A stretch of 64,000 nucleotides of DNA from Stomoxys calcitrans (taxonomy: Eukaryota > Arthropoda > Insecta > Diptera > Muscidae): NCBI RefSeq assembly GCF_963082655.1, contig NC_081554.1:191796206-191860205 (forward strand), in the 5' to 3' direction. Both the position numbers and the translations under genes were made by a program. The notes beneath the pieces are model-generated. The model was given only the letters and a program-made list of their open reading frames with translations. It had not been told where the DNA came from and did no database searches. Of the stretch, positions 24,488-36,685 are shown piece by piece; position 1 is the stretch's first letter; every line of letters starts with the position of its first letter.

Positions 24488-25351
24488 TAAAAAAAGTATA
24501 AGGGCATTAAGTTCGGCCGGGCCGAACCTTGGATACCCACCACCTCGGATATACATGTTAACCCCATTTCGTCACAATTGGGTGACGAACAAAATATTAG
24601 TCTTTTTGGCAGATATATCCAATTATAAACCGATCTGAACCATGTTTAGGCCGGATGTTGAGAAGTCTTAACCTACTCACTGTTTCAAATTTCAGCGAAA
24701 TTGGGTAATAAATAAAGCTTTTATTGGCTTCAGACCCTTTATCGGCAGATCGGTCTATATGTCAGCTATATCTAAATATAGTCCAATTTGAACCACATTT
24801 ACGTCAGATGCCGGGAGGCTTAAAATAACCCACTGTTTTAAATTTCATCGAAATCGGGTAATAAATAAAGCTTTTATGGGCTTCGGACCCATTATCGGGA
24901 GATCGGTCTATATGCCAGTTTCATCTAAATATGGATCGATCTAATCCATATTTAGGTCTAATATCGAGAGTCTTTAAATAACCCACTGTTGCTAATTTCC
25001 ACGAAATCGGGTAATAAATAAAGCTTTTATGATCTTCAGACCCTTTATCGGGGAGATCGGTCTATATGATAGCTATATCTAAATATAGTCCGATCTGAAC
25101 AATATTTGGGTCAGTTGTCGGGAAGTCTTAAACTACTCACTGTTTCAAATCTCAGCAAAATCGGATGAAAAAAGACGGACGGACAAACGGACAGACACAC
25201 GGACATCGTTAAGTCGTCTTAGAATTTTACGACGATCCGAAATATATATATACTTTGTAGGGTCGGAAATTGATATTTCGATGTGTTGTAAACGGAATGA
25301 CTAAATGAATATGCCCCCTATCCTACGGTGGTGGGTATAAAAATTAATTTT
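24488..25351 (-). mobile_element. DINE-1-like element of the second subfamily, both ends present
   Basis: The 3' end with hairpin TTCGGCCGGGCCGAA starts at 24488 and the 5' end CCTATCCTACGGTGGTGGGT finishes at 25351. Four internal units carry AATAAATAAAGCTTTTATGG. The inner inverted ends read GATACCCACCACC and GGTGGTGGGTATA. Confidence 0.85.
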
Positions 25352-25783
25352 TATGAAATTTTCCAAGGAATTTTATTTTGACGAAATTTGCTTTAAAAAT
25401 CAGATTGTGAAAAAATTTCATATGAGGAGTTAATTTAACAAAAATTGGCCTTTATGAAAATGTTTGTCAAAATTTAATTAAAAACCAGTAAGGAAAAGTA
25501 AAAGTCGGGCGGTGCAGACAATATAATACCCTACACCTACCCTATAAGTACAATATGGGACCTATATCCAGCTCTCAACCAATTTTGATAGACCTCGGCT
25601 AATGTTTTCAAATCCATATCCGTTTCAAATTTCGAGCAAATACGTTCAAACTGTAATAACTACGGTTATCAAACATACGAACATATAGTTGAGAGCTATA
25701 TCCAACCTGAACCGATTTCGACCAAACTTCTCATATATTGTGGTAGTCGTCGAGGAAAGCGTTGTGCAAAATGTTGGCAAGAT

Positions 25784-25824
25784 TAGAGTCACAGCACGCG
25801 CTAAATGCGCGTGCTGTGACTCTA
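25784..25824. other. Perfect 18-bp hairpin
   Basis: Arms TAGAGTCACAGCACGCGC at 25784-25801 and its exact complement at 25807-25824 flank a 5-nt loop TAAAT. The right arm interrupts an otherwise ordinary DINE-type unit. Confidence 0.95.
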
Positions 25825-26224
25825 GAAGTTAAAACCAGGCGATATATATGTATGAGAGCTATATCCAAATCTGAACAGATTTCTATGAAATTCACCAGCA
25901 ATATTGGGAGTCAGAAAAAAATCCTTCCTACCAAATTTCGAAAGAAACGGTAAACAAATGAGCACTTTATTGCAATATTTCTCAAAATCGGCCGAACATA
26001 TATATGGGAGCTACATGCAAATCTGAGCCGATTTTTTTCCAATTTCAATAGGCTTCGTCTCTAGGCCCAACAAAATGCTTGTGCCAAATTTAAAGACGAA
26101 CTTTGTACACAAATTAACATGAACAGACAGAAAGACAGACGGACATAGCTATATCGAATCAGTGATTCTGATCGCTATACTTATCAATGGGTCTATCTCT
26201 CTGGGGGTTGGCGTTTTAGATGGC

Positions 26225-26390
26225 GGGTCATGCATTGATTATATACTGCAGTTGTCAGACCTATAATGCTATATGGTGTTGTGATCTGATGGACGGCGCT
26301 TCACAATCCACCTACTGCTCAATACTTAAACGGATCCAAAGAATGGTTTGTTTGTGCATCACAGCCGCACTAAGGATGTACCACCCGATT
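26225..26390 (+). pseudogene. LINE fragment within the twin-ended composite
   Basis: The frame reads YTAVVRPIMLYGVVI, stop, WTALHNPP; after a frameshift YCSILKRIQRMVCLCITAAL. This is the RT thumb and connection region of a jockey/R1-type LINE, about 165 bp, bounded on both sides by DINE-type sequence. Confidence 0.72.
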
Positions 26391-27297
26391 TGCACTTAAA
26401 TGGCCGTAGCAACAAAAATTTTCAACCGATCAGCACAAATATTGACACGGATTGTTTTGTTAAAGGTCTTAACATAAGTGCAAGATGTCATCAAAATCGG
26501 TTCAGGTTTGGATATAGCTCCCATATATATGTATTAGCCGATTTGCAGATAAATGACCGTAGTTACTACAATTTTCAATCGATCTACACAATGTTTGGCA
26601 CGGATTGTTTTGATACGGATTTTAACCTATCTGCAAGATTTCATTGAAATCGGTTCAGATTTGGATATAGCTCACATATATATGTATTAGCCGATTTGCA
26701 CATAAATGACCGTAGTTACTACAATTTTCAATCGATCTGCACAATATTTGGCACGGATTGTTTTGATACGGATTTTAACCTATCTGCAAGATTTCATTGA
26801 AATCGGTTCAGATTTGGATATAGCTCACATATATATGTATCGCTCGATTTCCACTTAAATGGTCGTAGCAACTACAGTTTTCAACAGATCTGCACAACAT
26901 TTGGCACGGATTGTTTCGATACGGATTTTAACCTATCTGCGAGATTTCATTGGAATCGGTTCAGATTTGGATATAGCTCACACATATATGTATCGCTCGA
27001 TTTCCACTTAAATGGCCGTAACAACAACAATTTTCAAACGATCTGTTAAAAAAGTTGGTTCAGGTTTAAATGTAGCTCTTACATACATACATATATCTAT
27101 TGCCCTAATGTATAATTCTGAATAGGTGTAGGGTATTATATAGTCGGCTCCGCCCGACTTTTGCCTTTCCTTACTGGTTTATTTTTAATTTGTGGTATGT
27201 AGTAAATATTGAATAGTCATCATTTGGCTTAAAGAGATCTTTGAACTTCTTTTCTTCAAAATGACCACAATCCTCTATAAATATTCAATTCTCTATA

Positions 27298-28679
27298 ATT
27301 ATACCCTCTACCATAGGATGGGGGTATACTAATTCGTTATTCCATTTGTAACACCTCGAAATATTGGTAAAGTATACATATTCTTGATGATCATGAAATT
27401 TTAAGTCGATCTAAAAATTATAGTCCGTCTATCTGTCTGAATGTCTGTCGAAAGCACGCTAACTTTCAAAGGGGTAAAGCTAGGCGCTTGATACAATATT
27501 TTATACAAATACTTTTTATTAAAGTAGGATGATTGGGTTTGTAAATGGAACATATCGGTCGATATTTAGATAAAGCACCCATATAAACCGATCTTCCAAA
27601 TATATTTTTTGAGCCTCCAAAGAGCGCAATTCTTATCCAATTTGGCTGAAATTTTGTAGTATGAAGTTTCCAATGACATTCAAAAGCTATGGCAAATATG
27701 GTCTGAATCGGTTCATAACCTGATATAGCTTCCATATAAACCGATCTCCCGATTTTACTTCTTGAGCGTCTAGAGGGTATAATTTTTTTCCGATTTAGCT
27801 AAAATTGTACACATCGACTCTTTCGTTGACCTCTAACATAAGAGCCAAGTGTGATCTGAATCGTTCCATAATATTGATATAGCTCCCATATAAGCCGATC
27901 TCTCGATTTTACTTCTTGAGCCTCTATAGGGTGCAATTCTTATACTATTTGGGTGAAATTTTGCACAATGACATCTACTATGGTCTCCCAGATCCAAGGC
28001 AGGGATCGGTCCATAACCTCATGTACCTTTAATAACATAGCAATTCTTATCCATTATCCTTTGTTTGATAATAAAGAGATATCGAGCAACGAATTTTATT
28101 ATCTCTCTCTCTCTCTGTCTCTCTCCCGATTATACTTCTTAAGCTTCTAGAGAGTGCAATTCTTATCCGATTTAGCTGAAATTTTATTCTATAAAGTTTT
28201 CAATAACATTTACCAGATGTGCTAGGTATGGTCCGCATAGGTCCAAAACCTAACATAGATCCCATATAAACTGATCTACCGATTTTACTTCTTGAGCCTC
28301 TAGAGAGTGTAATTCTTGACTGATTTAGCTGAAATTTCTCACAGTGACTTCGCCTATAACCTCCACCATACTCGCCCAATATGGCCTGAGTCGGTCCATT
28401 ATTGGATATAGCTCCAATATTAACCGAACTCCCGATTTTACTTCTTGAGCCCCTATATGTCGCAGTTCTTATCTGATTTGGTTGCAATTTTGCACAAAGG
28501 CATCAACTAACATCCAAGCCTGAATCGGTCAAAAACCTGATATAGCTCCAATTGCATAGCAATTATTATCCATTATACTTTGTTTGCATATAAAGAGATA
28601 CTGGGCAAAGAGCAAATACGATCCATCGTGGAGGGTCTATAAGATTCGGCCCGGCCGCACTTAGCACGATTTTATTTTT
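27298..28679 (+). mobile_element. DINE-1-like element, both ends present
   Basis: The 5' end TATACCCTCTACCATAGGAT and a core with GTCCGTCTATCTGTCTGAAT lead to about eight internal units and the 3' end TTCGGCCCGGCCGCACTTAG, then CACGATTTTATTTT. A (TC)n run (CTCTCTCTCTCTGTCTCTCTC) sits inside at about 28103-28124. Confidence 0.8.
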
Positions 28680-29299
28680 GATTCGTGAAAAAATTGTCTA
28701 ATACAGTAACCAAGCATGGATTGCTAAATTTATTCTTTTTTTTTTCAATGAGAAATGAAAACATAGGCCTATAATGCTCTAGAGTATCGTTACACATCAT
28801 CATTGCTTACATTGACCACAAGTACATTATCTTCTTGAAAAAAAACCGCAATATGACTAACTTAAGAGAACATTTGAACTTGAAAACACTTTCAGAAATC
28901 ATGAGGAATGTGGAATTTTGTTATCATCCTCAAACTGAACTATTGAGATAACAAATTCATTGCCTTATCTGCCAAGATGTCAAAAGACTTACACTCATCA
29001 CTGATTTGAACAAAGTACAAAATGTTCTAATTCTACTGTAGACAAGATCAGCTGTTTTTGAGGCACTAGAATATGTTTTAATATGCAACTTGCGTACAAT
29101 GGAGGAGCATGAAACCCTTATCTTTATCTAAACTATGGACAATGAACAACTCGTGGTGTCACCAACATCCTTCAAAGCCATATTCAAAACACTCTTGGAA
29201 AAACTTTCCCATAACGAAGGAAAAAAGATAATATCCCTATTTTTGGGACCTTGGCTGATTTCACCTTCCTTCTATGCAAATTTTGACGATTATGAAGAT
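28680..29299. other. No supported gene
   Basis: AT-rich single-copy-looking sequence between a DINE 3' end and a SINE, without recognisable features. Confidence 0.5.
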
Positions 29300-29567
29300 T
29301 CCACTAAGGAACTGGGGCAAACTTCTCACATACAAATAAGTGCAGTCCGATTCAAGTTTAATCTCATGGATAAGGGGCCTTCTTTTTATAGCCGAGTCCG
29401 AACGGCGTGCCGCATTGCGACACCTCTTTGGAGAGAAGTTTCCACCTCAAACAAATGTTGCCAGCATTACGAGGGGAAAACCACCGCTGAAATTTTTTCT
29501 GATGATCTCGCCAGCATTCGAACACATGTGTTCAGCGTCAAAGGCGGACATGCTAAACTCCTTCCAT
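29300..29567 (-). mobile_element. tRNA-derived SINE, minus-strand copy
   Basis: In reverse complement it has TTAGCATGTCCGCC, a decayed B box (TGTTCGAATGC), CATCAGAAAAAATTTCAG and the shared body (CGTTCGGACTCGGCTATAAA). The 147-codon plus frame over it (29135-29578) is an accidental open frame through the SINE. Confidence 0.7.
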
Positions 29568-29619
29568 ACCCATTTTAATCTAATCGGAAAAGGTCTATAA
29601 GAACAGAATGACAAGAATT

Positions 29620-29725
29620 TTGTACTGGCTGGAGTAAATTAAGGCATCAGGTGCCGATGAATTGCTAGCTAAGCTATTAAAACCCGCAGTGGATATGCTG
29701 ATAAAGCAAATCATTTGCTTATATC
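29620..29725 (+). pseudogene. Short LINE reverse-transcriptase fragment
   Basis: One frame reads IKASGADELLAKLLKPAVDM, matching the conserved K-A-x-G-x-D-x-L block at the start of LINE RT domains. Only about 100 bp remain, with an in-frame stop just upstream. Confidence 0.55.
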
Positions 29726-29727
29726 AT

Positions 29728-30235
29728 TTCAGCTAAATCGGAAAACAATTGTGGCCTCCAGGTGCTTAAGATATTGAAAAGAGTGATCGGTTTAAATGGT
29801 AGATTTTAATGGGAGATTATTTAGGTTATACACCGATTCCGACCATACTTTGGATAACAGTTGGAACTCGTAATAGTATACTATGCGCAAATTTCAGCAA
29901 GATCGGGTAATAAAAGCGACATTCATTGGCTCAAGACCTTAAAACGGGAGATCGGTATATATAGCAGCTACATATATCTAAGAATGATCCGATCTGAACC
30001 ATACTCGTCACAGATGTCAAGGGGTCAAATGCAACTCGGTATGCTAAAAGTAAGCGAAATTGGTCAATAAATGCGTTCGTTATGGGCCTAAGATCTTTAG
30101 TGAGGAGATCGGTCTATACGGTCAAGATATAGTCCAATATAGCCGATCTTCGAACCTAACCCATGTCTATTGGGAATCTGTGCGAAATTTCACCTCAAAC
30201 TCTTTATTTTACAAGACTATAGTGTGAGGTGATTA
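29728..30235 (-). mobile_element. DINE-1-like fragment, internal units only
   Basis: Three diverged units in reverse orientation (CAGCTAAATCGGAAAACAAT, GATCGGTATATATAGCAGCT). Both terminal structures are missing. A SINE body piece (30236-30290) and a transposase piece follow. Confidence 0.6.
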
Positions 30236-30296
30236 TCCCCTCCAAATGCTGGCGACATTTGTGAGGTACTATGTCATGTAAAAACTTGGTGCGGTT

Positions 30297-30552
30297 TTAG
30301 GCTGATGCCATCATTGGACCATACTTCTTCAAAGGTGATGCGAATCATAACATAACTGTGAATGGTGAGCGCTACCGTGCGATTATATTCAACTTTTTTT
30401 GCCCAAAACGCAAGAGCTTGACTTGCATGACATGTGGTTTCAACAAGACGTTGCCCTATGCCACACAGCACACGCAACAATGGACTTATTGAGAGGTGAG
30501 TTCGGTGAACTTATTATTTCACGTTCGGGGCCGGTCAACTGGCCGTCTAGAT
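30297..30552 (+). pseudogene. Tc1/mariner-type transposase fragment
   Basis: Frames read IIGPYFFKGDANHNITVNGE, then, shifted, ELDLHDMWFQQDVALCHTAH and MDLLRGEFGELIISRSGPVN, the catalytic middle of the same transposase family as at 36.0-36.7 kb. Both ends are lost, and the 131-bp ladder element begins immediately after it. Confidence 0.82.
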
Positions 30553-30555
30553 CGT

Positions 30556-33130
30556 GCGATAGTGAAAATAGGGTACTAAATTTTTTGATATCTAAAGGGG
30601 GGGGGACCCTCCCCCTTACCCTAATTTTCAAAAACGCCATATCTCGGAGATAGGCGGTGCGAGGTAAGCGAAATTTTGTGTTCCCCCTTTTATAGTAACC
30701 CAAAAACAAAAATTTGGTATGGTATAAATTTCGGATGGGGTACCTAAGGGGGCCGCCCCACCCCCAAAACCTACCAAATACATATAAAGACCAATCACGA
30801 CAATATAGGACTCAAATGAAAGGTATTTAAGATTAGAAAACTTATCTGATATCCAATTGTCGATCCAAGTGTTTGGGGGACCACATCAACCCCCAAAACA
30901 CCCTTAAATCGAACATATTTACTGACCATGCTAATATGGGACTCATATGAAAGGTATTTTGCGAGTAGAAAACTTATCTGATATCCAATTGTCGGACCAA
31001 GTTTTTGGGGGTGCACCCCTTCCCCAAAACATTCCCAAATAGCACTTACTTACTGACCATAGCGATATGGGGCTCAAATATAAGGTATTTGAGTGTAGAA
31101 TACGAATTTGGTATCCCAATATGCGACCAAGTGTTTGAGGGCCGCCCATTCCCAAAAACACCCCTAAACAGTATAAATTTACTACCATAGCAATATAGGT
31201 CTAAATCAAAAGTTTTTGGGAGTACACATGGGGCTCAATTAATCGCTGAGTGGGCGCCACCTTGAACATGTTTGCGACTATTGAAATATGAGGCTTCAAT
31301 GAAATGTATTTGGGAGTAGACCACGAATCTCAAGTCAACATTCGGGACCAACTGTCTAGGAGACGTCCCACCCCCCATAACAACCCCCAAATATGACGTA
31401 TTTGCTCGCCTTGGCAATTTAGGTCTTAAAGAGAATGGAGCTCGATATTGATGGTTTTTAGGGTTCATTCCCCAAACCGGACATATTTGCTGACTTTTGT
31501 AAAAAGGGCCATATATGAAAGGTATTTGAGATTAGAACACGAATTTGATATCCAATTTTCAGGCCAATGACAATATAGAGTTCAAATAAATGATTTTTGA
31601 GAGTGGAGCACAATGCTGAAAAAGAGAAAAATTTTTTTTTCTATTTTTTTAAAGGCCAAGTGTCTGGGAGACCACCTCACCTCCAAAAAACCTGCAAAAT
31701 CGGACATACGTATGTACCGATTATGGCAATATGAGACTCAAATGAAAAGCATTTGGATTAGAGCACGAAATTCATAACTACTTTCACGACCACTTTTCTA
31801 GGGTTTGTTTGTGGGCTGAACCGATTTCTTACAAATTTTCACGGATTGTGGGAAGTACTCCGGAAGGAGCAATAAGATATATAAATTTTTGATATCGCAT
31901 TGGGGGCGGACCCTCCCCCTTACCCTTAAATTAAAACCCAAAAATAAATGAGGACCAGTCGGGACAATATGGGACTTAAATGAAAGGTATTCATAAGTAA
32001 AGTATGAATTTCATATGAAAAAATAGGGTCCAAGTAATTGGGCCGTCACCCTGAACCCAAAACCTCGTAAAATAGATTTATTGAACGATAATGACAATAT
32101 GGGGCTGGGATGAAAGGTATTTGGGAGGAGATCACGAATAATGTTAGGAAGGAGGTATAGGCTATATAATTTGTGATATTGGAAGGGGCGGACACTCCCC
32201 CGGTACCCCAAAAGAACCACCCAAAAATAAAAATGGACCGATCGGGACAATATGGGGCTTAAATGAAAGATATTCAAGAGTAGAGTACGAATTTCATATT
32301 AAAAATTGGGTCTAAGTAATTGGGGGTGAGGGGCGCCCCGACTCCAAAACCCCCAAAAATAATGACATTATGAGCATCGAATGAAAGGTGTTCGGGAATA
32401 GATTGCGAATATGGCCAGGAATGAGGTATAGGCTATATAAATTGTTGATATTGGGGAGGCCGGCCCCTCCTCCGTTACCCCAAAAACGCCACCCAAAATC
32501 AAAAGTGGACCGCCAAGAACAATATGGGTATCAAATGAACGATTTTGGAGAGTAGAATACGATTATGGTAGAGTAGAATACGAACATATCAATAAAGGAC
32601 TCAAATGAAAGGTATTCGGAAGAAGACTACGAATATGACATAAAAAAGTAATTGATGGTCGCACCATGCCCGATAAGCCCCCCAAATGGAAATATTGCTC
32701 AATCATAGCTTGATGAAACTCAAATGAAGAGCATTTGAATGCAGATTACGAATATGACATTAAACTTTGTATCTAAAAATCTCGGTGGTGATTTACCTCC
32801 TAAAATCGCCTCCAACAGGTTATTTGACCCATTAAAACAATGGGGAATCAAGTGATAGATTTTTTTGAGTAGAATGCGTCATTCAAATTTGTGCTCAGTT
32901 GGCAGATGGTGTGTGGTGCCCAACTCTCCTATAGACGCCCTCCACCAAACAGCTGTATAAACCAATCATGACAACATGGGGTTAAATTGAAGGTATAAGG
33001 TTGTGGAGTGCGAATCTGATATCTTGATTGGGTTCATATATCTAGCGGACCACCTAACCCAAAAATAGTCGGTCAATCATAATGACCAACCAGCGCAGTG
33101 TGTGATTTAATTAATGTGTGGACACAAATA
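30556..33130 (+). repeat. Element built of about 131-bp internal repeats
   Basis: Units carry GGGACTCAAATGAAAGGTAT, TACGAATTTGATATCCAATT and a C-rich ACCCCCAAAACACCCCC block. The CTCAAATGAAAGG landmark occurs at about 30811, 30942, 31073 and 31201, giving a 128-131 bp step. A leading segment contains GGGGGGGGGACCCTCCCCCT. Units decay towards 33130. The family name is unknown to me, and it is unrelated in sequence to the 153-bp DINE units. Confidence 0.8.
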
Positions 33131-33689
33131 AATGTCGGGAGCCATAGCCTCAAATATGACGTTAAGCGCGATAGCAGGAGTTGCAAACCTTAACGATAAG
33201 GTTTCAATCATTTTTAGTTCATCCGGAGACAAGACCAAACGACGTGCCCAGCAGCACTTTTTTGTTCAAAAGTTTAACATGGTTTAATAGTAAGAACTAT
33301 TGCCCCGCACCAAATATATAGACCGGTAAATTAGTTCTTTACCACAGAAAATCGTTTAGAATTGGATTTGATTTAAAAACAAAGACTAAGTTATGATTAT
33401 TTAACAGGTAGTCAGTCATTTATGGGCAACTACCATATGATGATCAATGTTATAGGCGTTAAGCCACTCCAAGCTGGTAGTAGTACTTACATTTAGGTTA
33501 GCGCCATCTACTGGATGCTTTCAAATGGATTTAGTTGATTGATTCAATTGAAATCAGCCAATAAATGGCGCTAATTTGGAGAAGCCAACATGAACAGAAA
33601 GAGGGCAGAATAGTCAAAATTAATCATATAGCATTTATCTTCATTATGACGTCGTTGCGGTTGTTTGCGTTATTTTTTTTAACTTTCCC

Positions 33690-34139
33690 ACTTTAAAACG
33701 GACCTTGACAATAATTTTCAAAAGCACCAGATCTCGGAGATGGGTAGGACAATTTAAGCTAAATTTTGTTGGCAAATTACTTAGTCAAAAATCAAAAATT
33801 TGTTATCAGAATCTTAGGTGAGGTGCCTAGGAGGGCCGCCCAACCCCAAAACCCGACAAACGGATTTTAAATCAATCACTACAATATGGGTATTAAATTA
33901 AAGGTATTTGAGAGTAGAAAGTGAATCTGATATCCAAACAAAAAAACCCTCAAATCGGATATACTTACCGACCATGGCAGTATGAATCTTAAATGAAAGG
34001 CCTTTGGGAGTAGAGCACCAAATTAACTTCCATTTTGAGACCTTAAACAGGACTTTTACTTATTGGGATTTAAGTAAACGGTATTTGAGAGTAGAAAAAT
34101 CCATAGGAAAATTGGAAATTTTGTAGAAATTTTCAAAAT
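33690..34139 (+). repeat. Second copy of the start of the 131-bp ladder element
   Basis: CCAGATCTCGGAGATGGGTA and the following units parallel 30620-31000, with AAAGGTATTTGAGAGTAGAA repeats. It shows that the ladder belongs to a dispersed element with a defined leading segment. Confidence 0.6.
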
Positions 34140-35425
34140 GAAGAGTATTTTTCTCCAACATAGTATTATCGGGCGCTGCAGAGCGGGCCGGGCTATACAA
34201 TATAAAAACCGAAGTTAATGCGTAATGCGTTACCAATGCATATATTTTCTGTTGTAGCGATGCATTTTTTCCATACATCTACCATTCCTTCCGAAGTATA
34301 CCCAAAGTCTAGGTATTGTTTGGGAGTTGTGTCGGTGTTCTTTATGTTGGTCAACTTCTTTATGTTAGTGAACTTCTTATATCGCTAACAAACATTGGCC
34401 TGTTAAAAACATTCCCTTTGACAATTCATCATTTAGTGATTTATTAGGCATTGTCTTTTCCGGCTAAACGTCAAAGCCCAAACTAATCCCCAAAACAAAC
34501 TTTTCTAAGCCCATATGTCAAACAGACTATTTTAATCCCTCATTTCCCTCCAAAAAATCTATCGTCAGATTTCCTACCACCCCCCTCCCCCTGTGTCTAT
34601 TCATTTATAATTAATCGTTTTTGTTCTTAAACTGTTGTAAATATCTACTATTTATGATCGAATGACATAGCCAAAGACAAAAAAAGGCAAACAATCAAAT
34701 AATTAATTGAAAACTAAAACAATTTAAAATGGATTTCAATTCCCTGCACAAACAAAAACCATTACCCAAAATTCAAAAACTTGCTGATTTAGGGGAACAA
34801 GCCTGGGTTTCGTTGGAACTCACATTCTAAGTGCCAACAGAGGAAGTTCCAAATATTTTGCAAAAAATTTAAATAAATAGCTCAACGATGATCCACAAAC
34901 AAATCTGGGTGTGTCTCCTTTAAATGATGCGTAAATTAAAAGCTTTTGTTTTTTTGATTTTGAGGAAAATTTGTTAACACAAATTCATTATTTTTAATTG
35001 TTGTTGTTATTGATGAGAAATCGATGGCAGCATTAGACCTTGTTTTAACTGCTTGAGTGGTAATTCGAATTTCCATATGCGTGCTCAAAGGCATATTTGG
35101 CATAGTATGGAAGCCAACAATTTTCATAAATCACTGAAAGATCACTTTTTCATGCGAACTCAGTAGTTTTGTTGTATGGCGAATATGGTTAAAAGGTGCC
35201 CGAAGGGTGACACATGTGCAAGGTTAAAACTCCACTCCTATGGCTCCCAAAAAGACACGAAGATAATGAGTACATGACATTTTCCGCCATAGTTTTACCA
35301 CGGGAAAAAAATTCTTGAAAACTCAACTTTAACATGGAACAGTGAAGGAACAGTCTGGCAGTAAACGAAGATAAAACCATGTTCTTCAAGGCTCCCAAAA
35401 GATAAGGTGCAAGAATACAACTAAA
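34140..35425. other. No supported gene
   Basis: AT-rich single-copy-looking sequence. The minus frame at 35189-35398 (69 codons) has balanced composition but no motif I recognise, and no start or splice evidence. Confidence 0.5.
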
Positions 35426-35699
35426 ACAAGTAAAAACGTGCTAAGTTCGACTGGGCCGGATCTTATATACCATCCACCATGGTTCGTATTTGTCGAGTTC
35501 CCTGAGCGGTAGCTCTTTTTAGGCAAACAAAGAATAATGGATAGGAATTGTTATGCTATAGGAGCTATATCAAGTTATAGTCCGTTTTAGACCATAAATG
35601 AATTGAATGTTGAAGACCATAGTAAAGAGAGATTTTTTAAAAGCTATAGGAAAGTTTTTCAAAAAAGACACATAAAATTCAGAAAAATGCATGAAATCT

Positions 35700-35995
35700 T
35701 TATTTGGGGCCACCGAAGCGCAGAGGTTACCATGTTCGCCTATGGCGCTGAACGTCTGGGTTCGAGTCCTGGCGAGACCATCAGAAAAAAAAATTCAGCT
35801 ATGGTTTTCCCCTCCTAATGTTGGCAACATTTGTGAGGTACTATGCCATGTAAAAACTTCTCTCCACAGAGTATCGCACTGCTGCACGCCGTTTGGACTC
35901 GGCTACAAAAAAGAAGGCCCTTCATCATTGAGCTTAAACTTGAATCGGACTACACTCTTTATTATTTGTATCGAGAGTACGATCCATATTACTTA
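35700..35995 (+). mobile_element. tRNA-derived SINE
   Basis: A tRNA-like head with an A-box-like AAGCGCAGAGG (35716-35726) and an exact B box GGTTCGAGTCC (35759-35769) is followed by CATCAGAAAAAAA and a body (GGCAACATTTGTGAGGTACT, TTTGGACTCGGCTACAAAAA). The same body and head recur in reverse complement at about 29300-29567, and a body piece at 30236-30290. It is not a functional tRNA: there is no acceptor stem. Confidence 0.75.
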
Positions 35996-35999
35996 ATGT

Positions 36000-36685
36000 T
36001 TGAAGATTATTTCATGCAAATGTTGGCAGTGACTGCGCCTCAAATGGTCCATACACTTAGTCCAATTTTGGCATACTCTTTCCAACATATCGGCCGATAT
36101 CTCACGAATAAATGCTTTAATGTCTGTACAGACATGAGCTTTAACATTGTCCCACAAAAAATTTTCTAAAAGCGATAAGCGGCCAATTCAGCAATCCCCA
36201 CCGTGAAATAAAATGTTCACCGAACTCGCCTCTCAATAAGTCCATTGTTACGAGTGCTGTGTGGCATGTGGCACTGTCTTGTTGAAACCACTTTTCATGC
36301 AAGTCAAGCTCTTGCATTTTGGACAAAAAAAAGTTGGATATCTAACGATAGCTCTCACGATTCACAGTTACATTACGATTCGCATCATCTTTGAAGAAGT
36401 ACGGTCCAATGATGCCATCAGCCCATAAACCGCACCTCACTGTGACTATTTCTAGATACATTGGGAGCTGTTGCAATGCTTCTGGTTGATCTTCACTCCA
36501 AAATCGACAATTCTGCTTATTTAGGTAACCATTGAGCCAAAAATGAGCTTCGTCGTAAAATGAAAGAGGAGCGCGATGAACTTTTTTGGAAGAAAATGCA
36601 TTTTGATAATAAAATTCAATAATTTGCAAGCGTTGACACGTGAGCTGTTTTAACCATTGTCGCCAAAATGATAGTAGCTAAAAAA
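36000..36685 (-). pseudogene. Tc1/mariner-type transposase remnant
   Basis: On the minus strand the N-terminal piece (QRLQIIEFYYQNAF) is fused by a deletion to the catalytic region (DEAHFWLNGYLNKQNCRFW, then GIIGPYFFKDDANRNVTVN). The second aspartate block (WFQQDSATCHTA) follows after a stop, and then a frameshifted C-terminus. Most of the DNA-binding domain is missing. It is the same family as 30297-30552 and 44959-45555. Confidence 0.85.

Larger units (their letters stand above)
25484..27181. mobile_element. Twin-ended DINE-like composite with about 55-bp inverted termini
   Basis: The left end (AACCAGTAAGGAAAAGTAAA, GTCGGGCGG, ATAATACCCTACACC) and right end (GGTGTAGGGTATTATATAG, GCCCGACTTTTG, TTTCCTTACTGGTTT) are near reverse complements. 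The left half (25484 to about 26200) carries internal units in reverse orientation and ends at a 5' core (GACGGACATAGCTATATCG). A LINE fragment lies in the middle. The right half (about 26390-27181) carries forward units at a 152-153 bp step. Confidence 0.8.

Noticed and set aside
29135..29578. 147-codon plus-strand frame
   Set aside because: Its 3' half is the antisense of a SINE that has a second copy at 35.7 kb; no protein motif.
35706..35785. A functional tRNA gene
   Set aside because: A and B boxes are present but no acceptor stem forms, and the sequence continues into a SINE body.
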